Source of the DNA: Thauera phenylacetica B4P
GTDB taxonomy: Bacteria; Pseudomonadota; Gammaproteobacteria; Burkholderiales; Rhodocyclaceae
Assembly (NCBI RefSeq): GCF_000310225.1
Contig: NZ_AMXF01000017.1
Coordinates: 1 to 38,842 of the forward strand
Length of the DNA stretch: 38,842 nt
Reading direction: 5' to 3'
Shown: piece by piece, positions 16,071-25,884 of the stretch
Position numbering within the stretch: the first letter of the stretch is position 1
Layout of the letters: each line of letters opens with the position of its first letter
Program-made: the position numbers and the translations under genes
The notes under the pieces: generated by a model
Databases searched by the model: none
The model's input: the letters and a program-made list of their open reading frames with translations, nothing else
What the model was told of the DNA's origin: nothing

Positions 16071-19000
16071 ATGCATGCCCCTGTGACAGACTCTTCGAAC
16101 GTCGTGCCAACCGACGCGGCAGCCAGACCGGCAGCACCCGGCCTGCTCGACCGCGTCATCGACTGGTCGGCGCGCAACGTCTTCCTGGTACTGCTGGCCA
16201 CGCTGTTCCTGATCGGGGGTGGCGTGTATGCGGTCAAGCACACGCCGCTCGACGCGCTGCCCGACCTGTCCGACGTGCAGGTGATCGTCTACACCGACTA
16301 CCCCGGGCAGGCGCCGCAGGTGGTCGAGGACCAGGTCACCTATCCGCTCACCACCTCGATGCTGGCGGTGCCGCGCGCGAAGGTGGTGCGCGGCTTCTCG
16401 ATGTTCGGCGCGTCCTATGTGTACGTGATCTTCGAGGACGGCACCGACATCTACTGGGCACGTTCGCGCGTGCTCGAGTACCTGAGCACCGCCGCCAGCC
16501 GCCTGCCGCAGGGCGTGGCGCCGCAGATCGGGCCGGACGCGACCGGCGTGGGCTGGGTCTATCAATACGCGGTGCTGGGCAAGGACATGAGCCTCGCCGA
16601 CACCCGCAGCCTGCAGGACTGGTACGTGCGCTACCAGCTCACCAAGGCGCAGGGCGTGTCCGAGGTGGCGAGCCTGGGCGGCTTCGTGCGCGAGTACCAG
16701 GTCACCGTCGATCCGCTGCGCCTCGCCGGCTACGGCATCACGCTCGACCAGGTCACGCAGGCGATCCGCGCCTCCAACCGCGACGTCGGCGGCCGGGTGG
16801 TGGAGCTCGCCGAGAAGGAATACATGGTGCGCGGCCGGGGTTACCTGCAAAGCGTGCAGGACATCGCCGACATCGTGCTCAAGGCCGAGCGCGGCACGCC
16901 GGTGCGCGTAGGCGACGTGGCCCGCGTCGAGCTGGTGCCGGCCGAGCGGCGCGGCATTGCCGAGCTGAACGGCGAGGGCGAGGTGGCCTCGGGCATCGTG
17001 ATGGCGCGCTTCGGCCAGAACGCACTCGACGTGATCGCCAACGTCAAGGCCAAGATCGCCGAGATCACGCCCGGCCTGCCGGCAGGCGCCGAGATCGTGC
17101 CGGTGTACGACCGCTCCGAACTGATCGAGCGCGCGATCGGCAACCTGAAATGGACGCTGCTCGAGGAGAGCCTGATCGTCGCCGCGGTGTGCGTGATCTT
17201 CCTGCTCCATGTGAGGAGCGCGCTGGTGGCCATCATCACGCTGCCGCTCGGCATCCTGTTCGCCTTCATCGCCATGGGCTCGCTCGGCCTGGGCTCGAAC
17301 ATCATGAGCCTGGGCGGCATCGCGATCGCGATCGGGGCGATGGTCGATGCCGCGATCGTGATGATCGAGAACGCGCACAAGCACATCGAGCGGCTGCCCG
17401 CAGGGGCGGACCAGAAGGCGCGCGGCGCCGCGATCGTGCTCGCGTGCAAGGAGGTCGGGCCGGCGCTGTTCTTCTCGCTGCTGATCATCACCGTGTCCTT
17501 CCTGCCGGTGTTCGCACTCGAAGGCCAGGAGGGCCGGCTGTTCTCGCCGCTCGCCTTCACCAAGACCTTCGCCATGGCCGGCGCCGCGCTGCTGTCGGTG
17601 ACCCTGGTGCCGGTGCTGATGCTGTTCTTCGTGCGCGGGCGCATCCTGCCCGAGGCGAAGAACCCGGTGAACCGGCTGCTGATCTGGCTCTACCGGCCGA
17701 TCATCCAGGGCGTGCTGCGCTTCAAGCTGGTGACGCTGCTGCTCGCGGTGCTGGCGATGGCCGCCACCATCGTACCGGCGCGCCAGATCGGCTCGGAGTT
17801 CATGCCGACGCTCAACGAAGGCACGCTGTTCTACATGCCGGCGGCGCTGCCGGGCATGTCGGTGACCGAGGCCGGGCGCCTGCTCGCGACCACCAACCGC
17901 ATCATCAAGACCTTCCCCGAGGTGGCGTCGGTCTATGGCAAGGCCGGCCGCGCCAACACCGCGACCGACCCGGCGCCGCTCGAGATGTTCGAGACCGTCA
18001 TCAACCTCAAGCCCCAGGACCAGTGGCGCCCGGGCATGACCACCGACAAGCTCATTGCCGAGATGGACGCCGCGCTCAAGTTCCCCGGCCTCGCCAACTC
18101 GTGGACGATGCCGATCAAGGCGCGCATCGACATGCTCAGCACCGGCATTCGCACCCCGGTGGGGGTCAAGGTGTTCGGCAAGGACCTGGAGACGCTGGAG
18201 AAGGTGGCGCAGGCGGTGGAAGCTGCCGTGCGCAAGGTACCCGGCGCGAGCAGCGCCTACGCCGAGCGCGTGGCGGGCGGCTACTACGTGGACATCGTGC
18301 CGCGCCGCGACCAGCTCGCGCGCTACGGACTCACCATCGACATGCTGCAGGACGTGATCGCCACCGCGCTCGGCGGCGAGATGGTGACGACCACGGTCGA
18401 GGGCCTGGAGCGCTACGGCGTGTCGGTGCGCTACGCGCGCGGCCTGCGCGACGACCCGGTGCGGCTCGCCTCCGACGTCTTCGTGCCGACCATGAACGGC
18501 CCGATCCCGCTCGGCCAGGTGGCCGAGGTGAAGCTGACGCGCGGCGCGCCCGCCATCCGCACCGAGAACGCGCTGCTGGCGGCCTATGTGTATGTCGACA
18601 CGCGCGAAGCCGACCTCGGCGCCTTCGTCAAACGCGCGCAGCAGGCGGTGGCCGAGGAAGTCGAGTTCCCGCAGGGCTACTACGCCACTTGGAGCGGCCA
18701 GTTCGAGAACATGGAGCGCGCCAAGGAGAAGATGAAGATCGTGGTGCCGGTGACGCTGGCGCTCATCTTCGTGCTGCTCTACCTGAACTTCCGGCGCCTG
18801 ACCGAGACCCTGATCGTGATGCTGTCGGTGCCCTTCGCGCTGGTCGGCGGGGTGTGGCTGATGTGGTGGCTGGGCTACCAGATGAGCGTGGCGGTGGCGG
18901 TGGGCTTCATCGCCTTGGCAGGGGTGGCGGCGGAGACGGGCGTGATCATGCTGATCTACCTCGACCACGCCTGGCGCGAGGTGCAGGTGCGCTGCCAGGG

Positions 19001-19310
19001 TGAAGGCCGCGAGGCCGGCGTCGCCGATCTGTACGAGGCGATCATGGAAGGCGCAGTCGAGCGTGTGCGCCCGAAGATGATGACCGTGGTCGCGATCATG
19101 GCCGGCCTGTTGCCGATCATGTGGAGCACCGGTACCGGCGCCGAGGTCATGAGCCGCATCGCCGCGCCGATGGTCGGCGGCATGGTGTCCTCGACGGTGC
19201 TGACGTTGGCGGTGATTCCAGCGCTGTATGCGCTGGTCAAGCAGTGGGAGTTGCGCCGCAGCGCCAAGACAGCACCCGCGCAGGCGCTGGTCACGGTGTC
19301 GAATTTGTAA
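16071..19310 (+). CDS. cusA: CusA-like RND heavy-metal efflux pump
   Basis: The 1079-residue inner-membrane transporter belongs to the HME-RND group (Cu(I)/Ag(I) type). The sequence shows TM1 after an N-terminal cytoplasmic segment, then HTPLDALPDLSDVQVIVYTDYPGQAPQVVEDQVTYP, the family hallmark. TM4 carries GGIAIAIGAMVDAAIVMIEN with acidic residues for proton relay. Two large periplasmic loops and an ordinary C-terminal TM bundle complete it. It would take Cu(I) from the periplasm through the CusB adaptor to the CusC channel, driven by the proton gradient. The start ATG 16071 directly follows the adaptor stop codon. Operator E overlaps the 3' end of this gene. Metal preference is inferred from family and context. 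Confidence 0.93.
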   Translation: MHAPVTDSSNVVPTDAAARPAAPGLLDRVIDWSARNVFLVLLATLFLIGGGVYAVKHTPLDALPDLSDVQVIVYTDYPGQAPQVVEDQVTYPLTTSMLAVPRAKVVRGFSMFGASYVYVIFEDGTDIYWARSRVLEYLSTAASRLPQGVAPQIGPDATGVGWVYQYAVLGKDMSLADTRSLQDWYVRYQLTKAQGVSEVASLGGFVREYQVTVDPLRLAGYGITLDQVTQAIRASNRDVGGRVVELAEKEYMVRGRGYLQSVQDIADIVLKAERGTPVRVGDVARVELVPAERRGIAELNGEGEVASGIVMARFGQNALDVIANVKAKIAEITPGLPAGAEIVPVYDRSELIERAIGNLKWTLLEESLIVAAVCVIFLLHVRSALVAIITLPLGILFAFIAMGSLGLGSNIMSLGGIAIAIGAMVDAAIVMIENAHKHIERLPAGADQKARGAAIVLACKEVGPALFFSLLIITVSFLPVFALEGQEGRLFSPLAFTKTFAMAGAALLSVTLVPVLMLFFVRGRILPEAKNPVNRLLIWLYRPIIQGVLRFKLVTLLLAVLAMAATIVPARQIGSEFMPTLNEGTLFYMPAALPGMSVTEAGRLLATTNRIIKTFPEVASVYGKAGRANTATDPAPLEMFETVINLKPQDQWRPGMTTDKLIAEMDAALKFPGLANSWTMPIKARIDMLSTGIRTPVGVKVFGKDLETLEKVAQAVEAAVRKVPGASSAYAERVAGGYYVDIVPRRDQLARYGLTIDMLQDVIATALGGEMVTTTVEGLERYGVSVRYARGLRDDPVRLASDVFVPTMNGPIPLGQVAEVKLTRGAPAIRTENALLAAYVYVDTREADLGAFVKRAQQAVAEEVEFPQGYYATWSGQFENMERAKEKMKIVVPVTLALIFVLLYLNFRRLTETLIVMLSVPFALVGGVWLMWWLGYQMSVAVAVGFIALAGVAAETGVIMLIYLDHAWREVQVRCQGEGREAGVADLYEAIMEGAVERVRPKMMTVVAIMAGLLPIMWSTGTGAEVMSRIAAPMVGGMVSSTVLTLAVIPALYALVKQWELRRSAKTAPAQALVTVSNL

Positions 19311-19350
19311 TGCACCGGTCAGCGGCGCGACAGCATCGGGGGCGTAGCCT
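19296..19350 (+). promoter_or_regulatory. CopR-type operator E with promoter (overlaps the end of cusA)
   Basis: The box at 19296-19322 matches the right half well (TGTAAT at box positions 11-16, GTCAG at 23-27) and the left half less well (GTGTC). A -10-like TAGCCT (19345-19350) follows after exactly 22 bp. The box spans the cusA stop codon (19308-19310). It would start a separate transcript for the 47-residue gene, DUF2933 protein, cytochrome and ATPase. It is the weakest of the five by left-half match, but the spacing supports it. Confidence 0.65.
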
Positions 19351-19404
19351 GTTTCCAAGGCCCCGTTCCCGAGGCTGCCGCTGAACGTGACGAGGAGCAG
19401 TGCG

Positions 19405-19548
19405 ATGCTTGCGTGGCTGAAATCCCTCTGGCAATCCTTCAGGAATTGGTGTCGCGAGAACGAGCGAGCCCACCGGGATGCCCCGCTCTCGCCGTGCTGC
19501 TCGAAGCCGCCCGCAGCCGTTCGCCATTCGCCGACCCGCAAGGTATGA
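19405..19548 (+). CDS. 47-residue Cys-Cys microprotein, unknown function
   Basis: A short open frame from ATG 19405 to TGA 19546-19548 encodes 47 residues: an N-terminal amphipathic, Trp-rich segment (MLAWLKSLWQSFRNWC) and a C-terminal basic tail with a Cys-Cys pair (SPCCSKPP). A strong GAGGAG (19392-19397) sits seven bases before the ATG. The frame is the first after operator E, and its stop precedes the DUF2933 ATG by four bases. I know of no named family. The three Cys residues and the position suggest a membrane-associated metal-binding role, but that is inference. Confidence 0.55.
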   Translation: MLAWLKSLWQSFRNWCRENERAHRDAPLSPCCSKPPAAVRHSPTRKV

Positions 19549-19552
19549 AGCC

Positions 19553-19801
19553 ATGAACACAAAGCCTGCTCATGATCCTGGACTCCCTCGATCTGTCGCC
19601 TGGTATCGCTCCCCCGGCGTCATCGCCGGCCTGATGCTGGCGGCGATCGCACTGTTCTTCCTGTTGCGCGAACACTGGGCGCATGTGTCGGGCAACTGGG
19701 TGTATCTGATCCTGTTGCTGTGTCCCCTGATGCACCTGTTTGGCCATGGAGGACATCACGGCGGGCACCGCAGCAACGACACCGATTCGGAGAAGCGCTG
19801 A
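19553..19801 (+). CDS. DUF2933 membrane protein (first copy)
   Basis: The 82-residue product carries the DUF2933 pattern: two membrane segments (about 22-38 and 50-62), a REHWAHVSGNWVY connection, CPLMHLFGHGG at the C-terminal side, and a His/Gly-rich tail (HGGHHGGH). DUF2933 genes are common in copper and heavy-metal clusters but have no established function. The CPLMH and His-rich residues could bind metal. A second copy is at 22692. It is in an operon with the microprotein upstream and the cytochrome one base downstream. Confidence 0.8.
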   Translation: MNTKPAHDPGLPRSVAWYRSPGVIAGLMLAAIALFFLLREHWAHVSGNWVYLILLLCPLMHLFGHGGHHGGHRSNDTDSEKR

Positions 19802-19802
19802 G

Positions 19803-20201
19803 ATGTCGATGACAGGGGCGTGCCTTGGCCGTGGCGTCGTCATCGCGGCGCTTTCGGGCGTCTTGATTTCGAGCGCAGCGGCGCAAGGCTGGAAGATCCC
19901 GCAGCCCTCTCCGGGGCTGATGCCCAATCCGGCGCAAGGAAAGGGACTCTACGCACAGCACTGTGCCGCTTGCCATGGGACCGACCTCAAGGGCTCGGAC
20001 AAGGGGCCGCCCATGCTCCATAAGGTCTACGAACCCAGTCATCACGCCGATATCGCCTTTCAGTTGGCGGTAGCGAACGGTGTGCGCGCCCACCACTGGC
20101 AGTTCGGCGACATGGCACCTGTTCCCGGCCTGACGTCGGACGAGGTCGCTCATGTCACGGCATTCATCCGTGGTGAACAGCGCAAGGTCGGCATTCGATA
20201 A
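19803..20201 (+). CDS. Periplasmic c-type cytochrome
   Basis: The 132-residue product has a signal peptide (about 1-27, SSAAAQ) and one cytochrome c domain. The heme-binding CAACH is at residues 54-58, with a likely axial Met at FGDMAP (M104). The domain begins GKGLYAQHCAACHGTDLKGSDKGPPML, as in small soluble cytochromes c. It may carry electrons between periplasmic copper or oxidase proteins and the respiratory chain; the partner is not shown. ATG 19803 follows the DUF2933 stop by one base; ATG 19809 is an alternative. It sits directly before the ATPase gene. Confidence 0.85.
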   Translation: MSMTGACLGRGVVIAALSGVLISSAAAQGWKIPQPSPGLMPNPAQGKGLYAQHCAACHGTDLKGSDKGPPMLHKVYEPSHHADIAFQLAVANGVRAHHWQFGDMAPVPGLTSDEVAHVTAFIRGEQRKVGIR

Positions 20202-20225
20202 CAACAAACGCCGGGGAGAAGCATC

Positions 20226-22574
<2,349 letters not shown>

Positions 22575-22691
22575 TCGACCTCAATCCGCCCGCACGGAAA
22601 GCTGGGCAGACGAACTGCGTGACGGGTACTTCGTTCGTTGGGAGGCATGCCGGCGTCAGCGTGTCGATGTTTGCGCACAAGGAGCTGTCTC

Positions 22692-22946
22692 ATGAAAGCC
22701 GAGACTGAAGCCGAGCCCCGTCCATCCGGTCGGGCTGAATCGAACTTAAGGGTTCGCCGCGTATTTCTGGTCTTCGTCGTACTGGCGGCCGTTCTCCTTA
22801 TCGCCGAGCACCGGCTCCATGTGCTCGGCTACCTACCGTGGCTCATCTTGCTTGCGTGCCCCCTGATGCACGTCTTCATGCATCGCGGTCACGGCCACAA
22901 GAGAAAACGAACGCCGGCTGAAGACCAAGGTAACCATGATGCGTGA
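22692..22946 (+). CDS. DUF2933 membrane protein (second copy)
   Basis: The 84-residue product resembles the protein at 19553: two membrane segments, the REHW-like AEHRLHVLGYLPWLI, then CPLMHVFMHRGHGHKRKR. A charged N-terminal tail precedes the first segment. GGAG (22681-22684) lies seven bases upstream of ATG 22692. It follows the ATPase gene by 117 bp and precedes the ICMT-like gene. A duplicate within one island suggests the two proteins have related but separate partners. Confidence 0.78.
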   Translation: MKAETEAEPRPSGRAESNLRVRRVFLVFVVLAAVLLIAEHRLHVLGYLPWLILLACPLMHVFMHRGHGHKRKRTPAEDQGNHDA

Positions 22947-22963
22947 TGCCACGGGAGATCGAG

Positions 22964-23593
22964 ATGAGTGAGACGTCGAGTTACGGCTTGTGGTCACTGG
23001 TTATCATCAACTCGCTGTTCTTCATCGCCTTCGCATTCAGCTTCACGCGTCCCCGCACAAGCCAGGACTGGCGATCCTTGGGCGCTTACTCGGCCTTCAT
23101 CCTCGCGCTCTTCACCGAGATGTACGGCTTTCCGTTGACGATCTACCTGCTCTCGGGGTGGCTGTCTTCGAAATTTCCGGGAATCGATTTTTTTGCCCAC
23201 GACTCGGGGCACCTCTTGGAGGTGATGTTCGGATGGAGCAGTAACCCGCACTTCGGCCCGTTTCACCTCTTGAGCACGGTGTTCATCGTCGGTGGCTTCT
23301 GGCTCTTGGCAAAGGCCTGGCCCGTACTCCTCGAGGCTCAGCGCACCCGCCGCGTCGCCGACAGTGGCCCGTACGCACGCATTCGACACCCGCAATACGT
23401 CGCTTTCGTTCTGGTCATGTTCGGCTTTTTGCTGCAATGGCCGACCTTGATCACGCTGATCATGTTCCCGGTTCTGTTGATCGTGTACGCCAGGCTCGCC
23501 CGCCGGGAAGAACTCGATGCGATCGAGGCATTCGGTGATGCCTATCGCTCATACCGCGACCGCACGCCGGCGTTCATTCCTCGCCTGCGGTAG
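22964..23593 (+). CDS. ICMT-like membrane methyltransferase
   Basis: The 209-residue integral membrane protein has about five hydrophobic segments and the isoprenylcysteine carboxylmethyltransferase-family signature GPYARIRHPQYVAFVL, with a following RREELDAIEAFGDAYRSY. These residues bind S-adenosylmethionine in ICMT relatives. The substrate here is unknown; bacteria lack prenylated-Cys proteins of the eukaryotic type. Homologues often neighbour heavy-metal efflux genes. The start ATG 22964 has GGGAG six bases ahead; an in-frame GTG 22943 would overlap the preceding gene and lacks an RBS. It is the last plus-strand gene of the island. Confidence 0.75.
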   Translation: MSETSSYGLWSLVIINSLFFIAFAFSFTRPRTSQDWRSLGAYSAFILALFTEMYGFPLTIYLLSGWLSSKFPGIDFFAHDSGHLLEVMFGWSSNPHFGPFHLLSTVFIVGGFWLLAKAWPVLLEAQRTRRVADSGPYARIRHPQYVAFVLVMFGFLLQWPTLITLIMFPVLLIVYARLARREELDAIEAFGDAYRSYRDRTPAFIPRLR

Positions 23594-23723
23594 TTCGACG
23601 GATCGTTTGGTCCAGAGCGCCGCTTGCGAAGTAGAGGGAGATGCCGACGCGCAGATTCCTCATTGCCTGCAAGCAAGGCGCCTTTGAGTTTGGGGCACCA
23701 TGCATGCGCGCGGGGCAGAGTGA

Positions 23724-23739
23724 GTTTGATCAATCAAAC
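23724..23739. repeat. 16-bp palindrome GTTTGAT-CA-ATCAAAC
   Basis: GTTTGAT (23724-23730) and ATCAAAC (23733-23739) are exact inverted repeats separated by CA, in the gap between the convergent ICMT and copK genes. It could be a weak hairpin terminator or a protein site. No supported gene lies around it (23594-23816). Confidence 0.3.
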
Positions 23740-23765
23740 CCGCCGATCCTGAAAAAGGTCGACAG

Positions 23766-23793
23766 AAAAGCCCCCGGGATCGACACCGAGGGC
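23766..23793 (-). terminator. Rho-independent terminator of the czcE-copK unit
   Basis: On the minus strand GCCCTCGG and CCGGGGGC pair over 8 bp with one G-U pair and an 8-nt loop (arms at 23786-23793 and 23770-23777), followed by UUUU (23769-23766). It lies 23 bp after the copK stop codon, where a terminator is expected. Confidence 0.65.
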
Positions 23794-23816
23794 AAGTTCA
23801 TCCTGAAACGTGCGAA

Positions 23817-24095
23817 TCAGTTACGGGTGTCGTGGCGAAGGATGCTGTCGAGACGCATGACCTCGTCGCCGTGCATCATGATCTTCTGTCCATCCTTGGT
23901 CTCCATCACTTCGCCGTGTTTCATCCTCACCGCACGGCCCATCTTGTCCTCCATGCCCATTTTCCCATCCTTGAAGATGTAGACCGTCGAGCCATCCTTC
24001 ATGGGGATGGACTTTTCGACCCGCTCGACATCGACCGCGAAGGCCGATGTGGTGGCAATCCCAAGTGCCGCGACCATCAGTGCTTTCTTCAACAT
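23817..24095 (-). CDS. copK: CopK-like periplasmic copper-binding protein
   Basis: The 92-residue product has a signal peptide (residues 1-20, SAFA cleavage) and a mature domain of about 72 residues. It closely follows CopK of Cupriavidus metallidurans: start VDVERVEK, then the IFKDGKMGMEDK, VMETKDGQKIMM and EVMRLDSILR segments. Several Met residues known as Cu(I) ligands in CopK have equivalents here. CopK binds Cu(I) and Cu(II) cooperatively in the periplasm. AAGGAG precedes ATG 24095. It lies 112 bp downstream of the czcE-like gene on the same strand and is probably co-transcribed from operator D. Family identity is by remembered sequence pattern; a database check would confirm it. Confidence 0.85.
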   Translation of the reverse strand: MLKKALMVAALGIATTSAFAVDVERVEKSIPMKDGSTVYIFKDGKMGMEDKMGRAVRMKHGEVMETKDGQKIMMHGDEVMRLDSILRHDTRN

Positions 24096-24207
24096 GCTCG
24101 TCTCCTTGAATCAACTACAAATAGTTGCTGAACATTGCATCAGGCCTCTTCCATAGAAGATTGCCCGATGCCTTACCCGCCTTGGTTCCTGGGGAAGCTT
24201 GGTGCTA

Positions 24208-24603
24208 TCAGGAGCCGCTGCGGTAAAGGGGGCTTTCTTCGAGATAGACAGTCACCTTGTCGCCCCCTTGGACCACCTTCGAAAGCGGAAAGCTGTTTGT
24301 GCCGAGGGTGTCGAAGGTCCAGTTGACCGTCTTGTCACCGACCTTCAGGGCAACCGTCTCGAGCCGCGTGACGTTGATGTAGCGCGTGTCCGCATTGACG
24401 ATCACGGTGCGGGAGGGCGTGGCGTTGCTCGCGTAGCCATATGTGGCCAGCTCTCGCTCAGTCGGGCTCGAAGCGCGTGCCTGGACATGCTCGAGCCAGT
24501 GCAGCGCACCGCCCTCGGAATAGTCTTCGTGTGCGAACGCAGCGGAAGATCCAAGGGTGCTGATGGCCGAGACGGCGAGAACGGCGATGATCGACTTTTT
24601 CAT
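24208..24603 (-). CDS. CzcE-like periplasmic metal-binding protein
   Basis: The 131-residue product has a signal peptide (to about residue 24, AAFA). The mature protein resembles CzcE of C. metallidurans, which binds Cu(II): YGYASNATPSRTVIVNADTRYINVTRLETVALKVGDKTVNWTFDTLG and the C-terminal VTVYLEESPLYRSG. The His residues in AHEDYSEGGALHWLEH may add to metal binding. GGAGCCC precedes ATG 24603. It is the first gene after operator D, followed by copK. In its namesake it sits in a czc cluster; here it is paired with copper genes only. Confidence 0.82.
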   Translation of the reverse strand: MKKSIIAVLAVSAISTLGSSAAFAHEDYSEGGALHWLEHVQARASSPTERELATYGYASNATPSRTVIVNADTRYINVTRLETVALKVGDKTVNWTFDTLGTNSFPLSKVVQGGDKVTVYLEESPLYRSGS

Positions 24604-24655
24604 GATGGGCTCCTTGTCCAGATTGGCTGCTCATGCTTGAGCAACCATGGACTCG

Positions 24656-24710
24656 ATCATAGGAGCCAGCGACTGACAGGGCAGTGACCCTGCAATTACG
24701 TTTAAGTCAT
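24656..24710 (-). promoter_or_regulatory. CopR-type operator D with promoter (drives czcE-copK)
   Basis: On the minus strand the box (24710 to 24684) reads ATGAC-N5-CGTAAT-N6-GTCAC, with two changed outer bases and C in place of T at box position 11. After exactly 22 bp comes TATGAT (24661-24656), one mismatch from TATAAT. The -10 is 52 bp before the czcE-like ATG at 24603. Confidence 0.72.
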
Positions 24711-25020
24711 AAGAATGAAAGGGTACGGTCAGGGTTGGCGGGCCGGGTTTCGTCAGTCCAAGGCCTTGACCGAACGGCAGACGCGTGAACGAAGCACCAA
24801 TTTCACGTCCCCCAACATGTCATGCGAGGTGACGGCTTCACTCGGTTACTTGCCGTTCGCACCACGAAGAGCCCGACGGCTGGATTGGGTCGTCAGCCGC
24901 CAGAACAGATCCCGAAGCACCTTGCCGCTGTCGACATCCATGCCGCACTCGTCTGCCCAGTGGCCGACCCGGTTCCCTACCAACCGTTCCCCTCACTGCC
25001 CCATAAGGAAGCGCATCAGC
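24711..25020. other. 310-bp gap between operator D and the DUF2703 gene
   Basis: No plausible gene with a start site fills this stretch, although a reading frame runs in from 24715 in phase with the DUF2703 gene; its upstream residues lack coding character. On the minus strand a short open segment (24846-24992) looks like the end of a degraded gene (separate entry). No promoter for the DUF2703 gene was found. Confidence 0.4.
24846..24992 (-). pseudogene. Possible 3' remnant of an unidentified gene
   Basis: On the minus strand, between a TGA (24995-24993) and TAA (24848-24846), a frame encodes about 48 residues including GHWADECGMDVDSGKVLRDLFWRLT and a basic end. The residue pattern looks protein-like rather than random, but there is no start site and I do not recognise the family. 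It may be the C-terminal scrap of a gene lost when the island formed. Confidence 0.25.
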
Positions 25021-25470
25021 ATGAAGACCCTGAATATCCTGTGGCAGCGACTCGTCACGCCCGAGGGGGCGACCTGCGAGCGGTGTGGCGGCACACAAGC
25101 GGCCATCGCCCGGGTGATCCCGAAGCTTCAGGAAGCGCTGCGCCCGCTTGGCATCGAGCCGGTTCTGGAAGCGCGGGAGATCGCACTCGACGCCTTCAAG
25201 GGCATGCCCTCGGAGTCGAATCGCATCTGGATCGGCGGCCGCTCGATCGAGGACTGGCTCAGCGCGAGCGTTGGCACAAGCACCTGCTGCTCGGCCTGCG
25301 GCGGCGCGGCGTGCCGGACACTGGAAGTGGGAGCGGAAACCTTCGAGGCGATTCCGGAAGCGCTGATCCTCAAGGCCGCGCTGCTTGCCGCGTCCGCGTC
25401 CCTGAGCCCTCTCACTGACGCAGCGCCCGCGCCGCGTGTGCGGAAACCGGGGTGCTGTGGCGATGCCTGA
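25021..25470 (+). CDS. DUF2703 Cys-rich protein
   Basis: The 149-residue cytoplasmic protein matches DUF2703, a thioredoxin-like family. It begins MKTLNILWQRLVTPEGATCERCGGTQAAI with a CxxC, continues through IALDAFKGMPSESNRIWIGGRSIEDWL, and has TCCSACGGAACRTL and a C-terminal PGCCGDA. The Cys pairs could bind metal or act in redox. AAGGA (25005-25009) is 11 bases upstream of ATG 25021, a long spacer. The longer in-frame reading lacks family similarity. The stop overlaps the following membrane protein gene by eight bases. DUF2703 genes occur in mercury, arsenic and copper clusters. Confidence 0.78.
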   Translation: MKTLNILWQRLVTPEGATCERCGGTQAAIARVIPKLQEALRPLGIEPVLEAREIALDAFKGMPSESNRIWIGGRSIEDWLSASVGTSTCCSACGGAACRTLEVGAETFEAIPEALILKAALLAASASLSPLTDAAPAPRVRKPGCCGDA

Positions 25471-25783
25471 TCGGCAGACGCCCGGCAAGCAACGGCCGGA
25501 TCCGGTCGCCCGCTTTCTCTTTGCCCTCATCAGCCTGACGGTCGTGGCCCTGGGAGTGCTGGCGGTCGTCACGGAGTTTGCGCCGGCGCGTTCGACGCGC
25601 TTCGGCATGGCCGGGCCGCTGTTCGACGGCGATGCGGTGCACTTTGGCGTGACGATGATCTTCGTCGGGCTCGCGCCGCTCGGGTTCTTCGCCAGGACGG
25701 CGCGGGGCGCGGGCTGGTGGGCGGGGGGCTGCATGGCGCTGGCCCTGCTCACCCTGTTCGTCGGCCTGAGGCTCGTGCCCTGA
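25463..25783 (+). CDS. Small three-helix membrane protein, unknown function
   Basis: The 106-residue product has three hydrophobic segments (about residues 19-37, 54-70 and 77-101) joined by short charged loops. It has no recognised family motif. ATG 25463 lies within the last codons of the DUF2703 gene and overlaps it by eight bases, so expression is coupled. A partner role for the Cys-rich protein, for example as its membrane anchor or transporter, is possible but unproven. Confidence 0.7.
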   Translation: MPDRQTPGKQRPDPVARFLFALISLTVVALGVLAVVTEFAPARSTRFGMAGPLFDGDAVHFGVTMIFVGLAPLGFFARTARGAGWWAGGCMALALLTLFVGLRLVP

Positions 25784-25815
25784 GCCTGCGGCGCCGGACC
25801 GTCTTGATCAGCGTC

Positions 25816-25835
25816 AACGAGAATTGCTTTCGTTT
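25816..25835 (+). promoter_or_regulatory. Fur-box-like sequence upstream of the SDR gene
   Basis: AACGAGAATTGCTTTCGTTT matches the 20-base idealised AATGAGAATCATTCTCATTT at 14 positions, including an intact GAGAAT half. It lies 49 bp before the SDR start codon. The second half is degenerate, so Fur binding is only possible. Confidence 0.3.
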
Positions 25836-25884
25836 CAAACACGCTTCCACGACCCCGGGCTCGGGATCATTTCAGGAGCGAGAC

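Noticed and set aside
16002-19562. A 1186-residue open frame on the minus strand across cusA
   Set aside because: It is a shadow of the GC-rich cusA gene, rich in His, Arg and Asp with no family similarity and no RBS.
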